From: Streptomyces sp. XD-27
GTDB lineage: Bacteria; Actinomycetota; Actinomycetes; Streptomycetales; Streptomycetaceae
Direction of reading: 5' to 3'
NCBI RefSeq assembly: GCF_030553055.1
Contig: NZ_CP130713.1
Location: 1,860,001-1,924,000, forward strand
Length of the DNA: 64,000 nucleotides
The stretch's first letter is position 1. Each line of letters starts with the position of its first letter. The position numbers and the translations under genes are program-made. Of the stretch, positions 62,902 through 64,000 are shown one piece after another. The notes under the pieces were generated by a model that was not told where the DNA came from, searched no databases, and saw nothing but the letters and a program-made list of their open reading frames with translations.

Positions 62902-64000
62902 CTGTCGTCCCCTCCCGTGCGGACCTGCAACGGAAGTCTCGCCCGCACCCGGAAGCCGCCCTCCGGCCGGGGTCCCGCTTCGCAGTCGCCGCGCAGCGCG
63001 GCGATCCGCTCGCACATCCCGATCAGCCCGTGCCCGCCGCCACCGCCGACCGGGTCGCCGCAGCCCGCGCCGCAGTCCGCGCCGCGGACAGGGCCGCGGT
63101 CCGGAGCACCGTCCGGATCCCCGTCCGCGTCGGCGGTCGTCCCGGCGCCGTCGTCCACCACCGTGATCTCCAGCAACCCCGGCGCGCGGACGATCCGCAC
63201 CTCGGCCTTGGCCTGCGGCCCGGCGTGCTTGTGCACGTTGGTCAGGGCTTCCTGCACCACGCGGTACGCGGTGAGGTCCACCGTCGCCGCCAGCGGGCCC
63301 GGCCCGTCCGCCGGCTCCATGGCGACCTCGACCCGCAGCCCGGCCCGGACGAACCCGTCGACGAGCTGGTCGAGGACGCCGAGGCCGGGGGCGGGCTCGG
63401 TCGGGGCCGCGGGGTCCCCGTACTGCCGCAGCAGGCCGACCGTGGCGCGCAGTTCGTCCAGCGCCGACCGGCTCGCCTCCCGAACGTGCGCCAGCGCCTG
63501 CTTGGCCTGGTCCGGACGGCTGTCCATGACATGGGAGGCGACTCCGGCCTGCACGTTGACCAGCGCGATGTGGTGCGCGACCACGTCGTGCAGGTCGCGG
63601 GCGATCCGCAGCCGCTCCTCGGCCACCCGGCGGCGGGCCTCCTCCTCACGGCTCCGCTCCGCCCGCACCGCGCGCTCCTCGATCGCCGCGACGAAGGCGC
63701 GCCGGCTGCGCACGGCGTCGCCGACGGCCGCGGCCATGCCGGTCCAGGCGAACATGCCGAGGTTCTCCTGCGCGTACCAGGGGCCGACCCCGAAGACCAT
63801 GCCCGTGCCGGTGATCACCGCGACGGTGGCCGCACCGATCCGCCAGGTGGTGGGCCGGTCGGTGCGCGAGGCGACGGTGTACAGCGCGACGACGACGCTG
63901 AGCACGATGGCGCTGCGCGGCGAGTCACCCCGCCCGGTGGCCACGATCTCGGCGATCGTCACGGCGGAGGTGACGGCGAGCACGCCGCGCGGAAAGCGGG
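62898..64000 (-). CDS. Sensor histidine kinase (DesK/HisKA_3 type), cut by window end
   Basis: The frame stays open to the window edge, so the N-terminus is missing and the GTG at 63983 is not necessarily the start. Visible: transmembrane helices (VTIAEIVATG, AIVLSVVVALYTVA, IGAATVAVITGTGMVFGV), the phosphoacceptor region RIARDLHDVVAHHIALVNVQAGVA, and the ATPase part with AYRVVQEALTNVHKHAG (N-box), VVDDGAGT and GHGLIGMCERIAALRG (G-boxes). A Gly/Asp-rich insert separates the last two boxes. It overlaps the regulator start by 4 bp, so the two form a coupled two-component operon. Confidence 0.93.
   Translation of the reverse strand, partial: RFPRGVLAVTSAVTIAEIVATGRGDSPRSAIVLSVVVALYTVASRTDRPTTWRIGAATVAVITGTGMVFGVGPWYAQENLGMFAWTGMAAAVGDAVRSRRAFVAAIEERAVRAERSREEEARRRVAEERLRIARDLHDVVAHHIALVNVQAGVASHVMDSRPDQAKQALAHVREASRSALDELRATVGLLRQYGDPAAPTEPAPGLGVLDQLVDGFVRAGLRVEVAMEPADGPGPLAATVDLTAYRVVQEALTNVHKHAGPQAKAEVRIVRAPGLLEITVVDDGAGTTADADGDPDGAPDRGPVRGADCGAGCGDPVGGGGGHGLIGMCERIAALRGDCEAGPRPEGGFRVRARLPLQVRTGGDDR

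Overview
The window reads as a piece of the conserved central chromosome of a Streptomyces (or close actinomycete relative). The evidence is very high GC content, frequent GTG and TTG starts, an actinobacterial bc1-aa3 respiratory cluster, SAM-IV and c-di-AMP riboswitches, an IdeR/DmdR-type iron box and several Streptomyces-type families. The gene order agrees, from memory, with the metF-thi-trp-qcr-cta-nadA stretch of Streptomyces chromosomes. The cta/adoK/erpA part is also recognisable in Mycobacterium. I see no prophage, transposase, CRISPR array, tRNA, rRNA or secondary-metabolite cluster.

Layout. 1-4.4 kb: the end of a YhgE/Pip membrane protein, its TetR regulator, a phytoene-desaturase-like oxidoreductase broken by a frameshift, and a Tyr/Gly-rich membrane protein. 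4.4-10.6 kb: metF, thiE, an Rv2175c-like DNA-binding protein, a ferredoxin reductase, and a TPP-riboswitch-controlled thiO-thiS-thiG operon. 10.7-15.2 kb: a four-PASTA Ser/Thr kinase, endonuclease IV, a sulfite-oxidase-fold protein, bacterioferritin, and Bfd behind an iron box. 15.2-18.9 kb: class II DAHP synthase, and divergently a Trp leader peptide and attenuator ahead of a fused anthranilate synthase. 18.9-32.6 kb: phosphofructokinase, a two-component pair, acyltransferase, hydrolase, exo/endonuclease-fold protein, glucokinase, ArsA-like ATPase, SRPBCC protein, metallophosphoesterase and acyl-CoA ligase. 32.6-42.9 kb: GT4 mannosyltransferase-like protein, MATE exporter with PadR regulator, HExxH lipoprotein, two tandem NlpC/P60 hydrolases (one behind a c-di-AMP riboswitch), NYN protein, rhomboid protease and a stand-alone RAM domain. 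42.9-55.2 kb: a SAM-IV-controlled class V aminotransferase, trpD, then ctaE-qcrCAB and ctaCDF. 55.5-64 kb: cysteine desulfurase-TusA fusion, adenosine kinase, erpA and nadA sharing an operator-rich intergenic region, and a second two-component system cut by the window edge.

How it works together. Aromatic and Trp supply (DAHP synthase, anthranilate synthase, trpD), thiamine synthesis, one-carbon metabolism, glycolytic entry (glkA, pfkA), respiration (bc1 and aa3 oxidase) and Fe/S plus NAD synthesis (erpA, nadA, TusA fusion, bfr/bfd) dominate. Much of the regulation is RNA-based: TPP, SAM-IV and c-di-AMP switches and a Trp-codon attenuator.

Quality warning. Four genes are each broken by one apparently missing base in a run of four or five G or C, and a fifth probably lacks a base at its 5' end. 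The consistent direction suggests homopolymer under-calling rather than real gene decay. I did not find an undescribed multi-gene system. The most interesting signals are regulatory: a triple operator between erpA and nadA, a palindrome over the ctaE start codon, a mini-ORF after the SAM-IV switch, and tandem copies of gene 3' ends.
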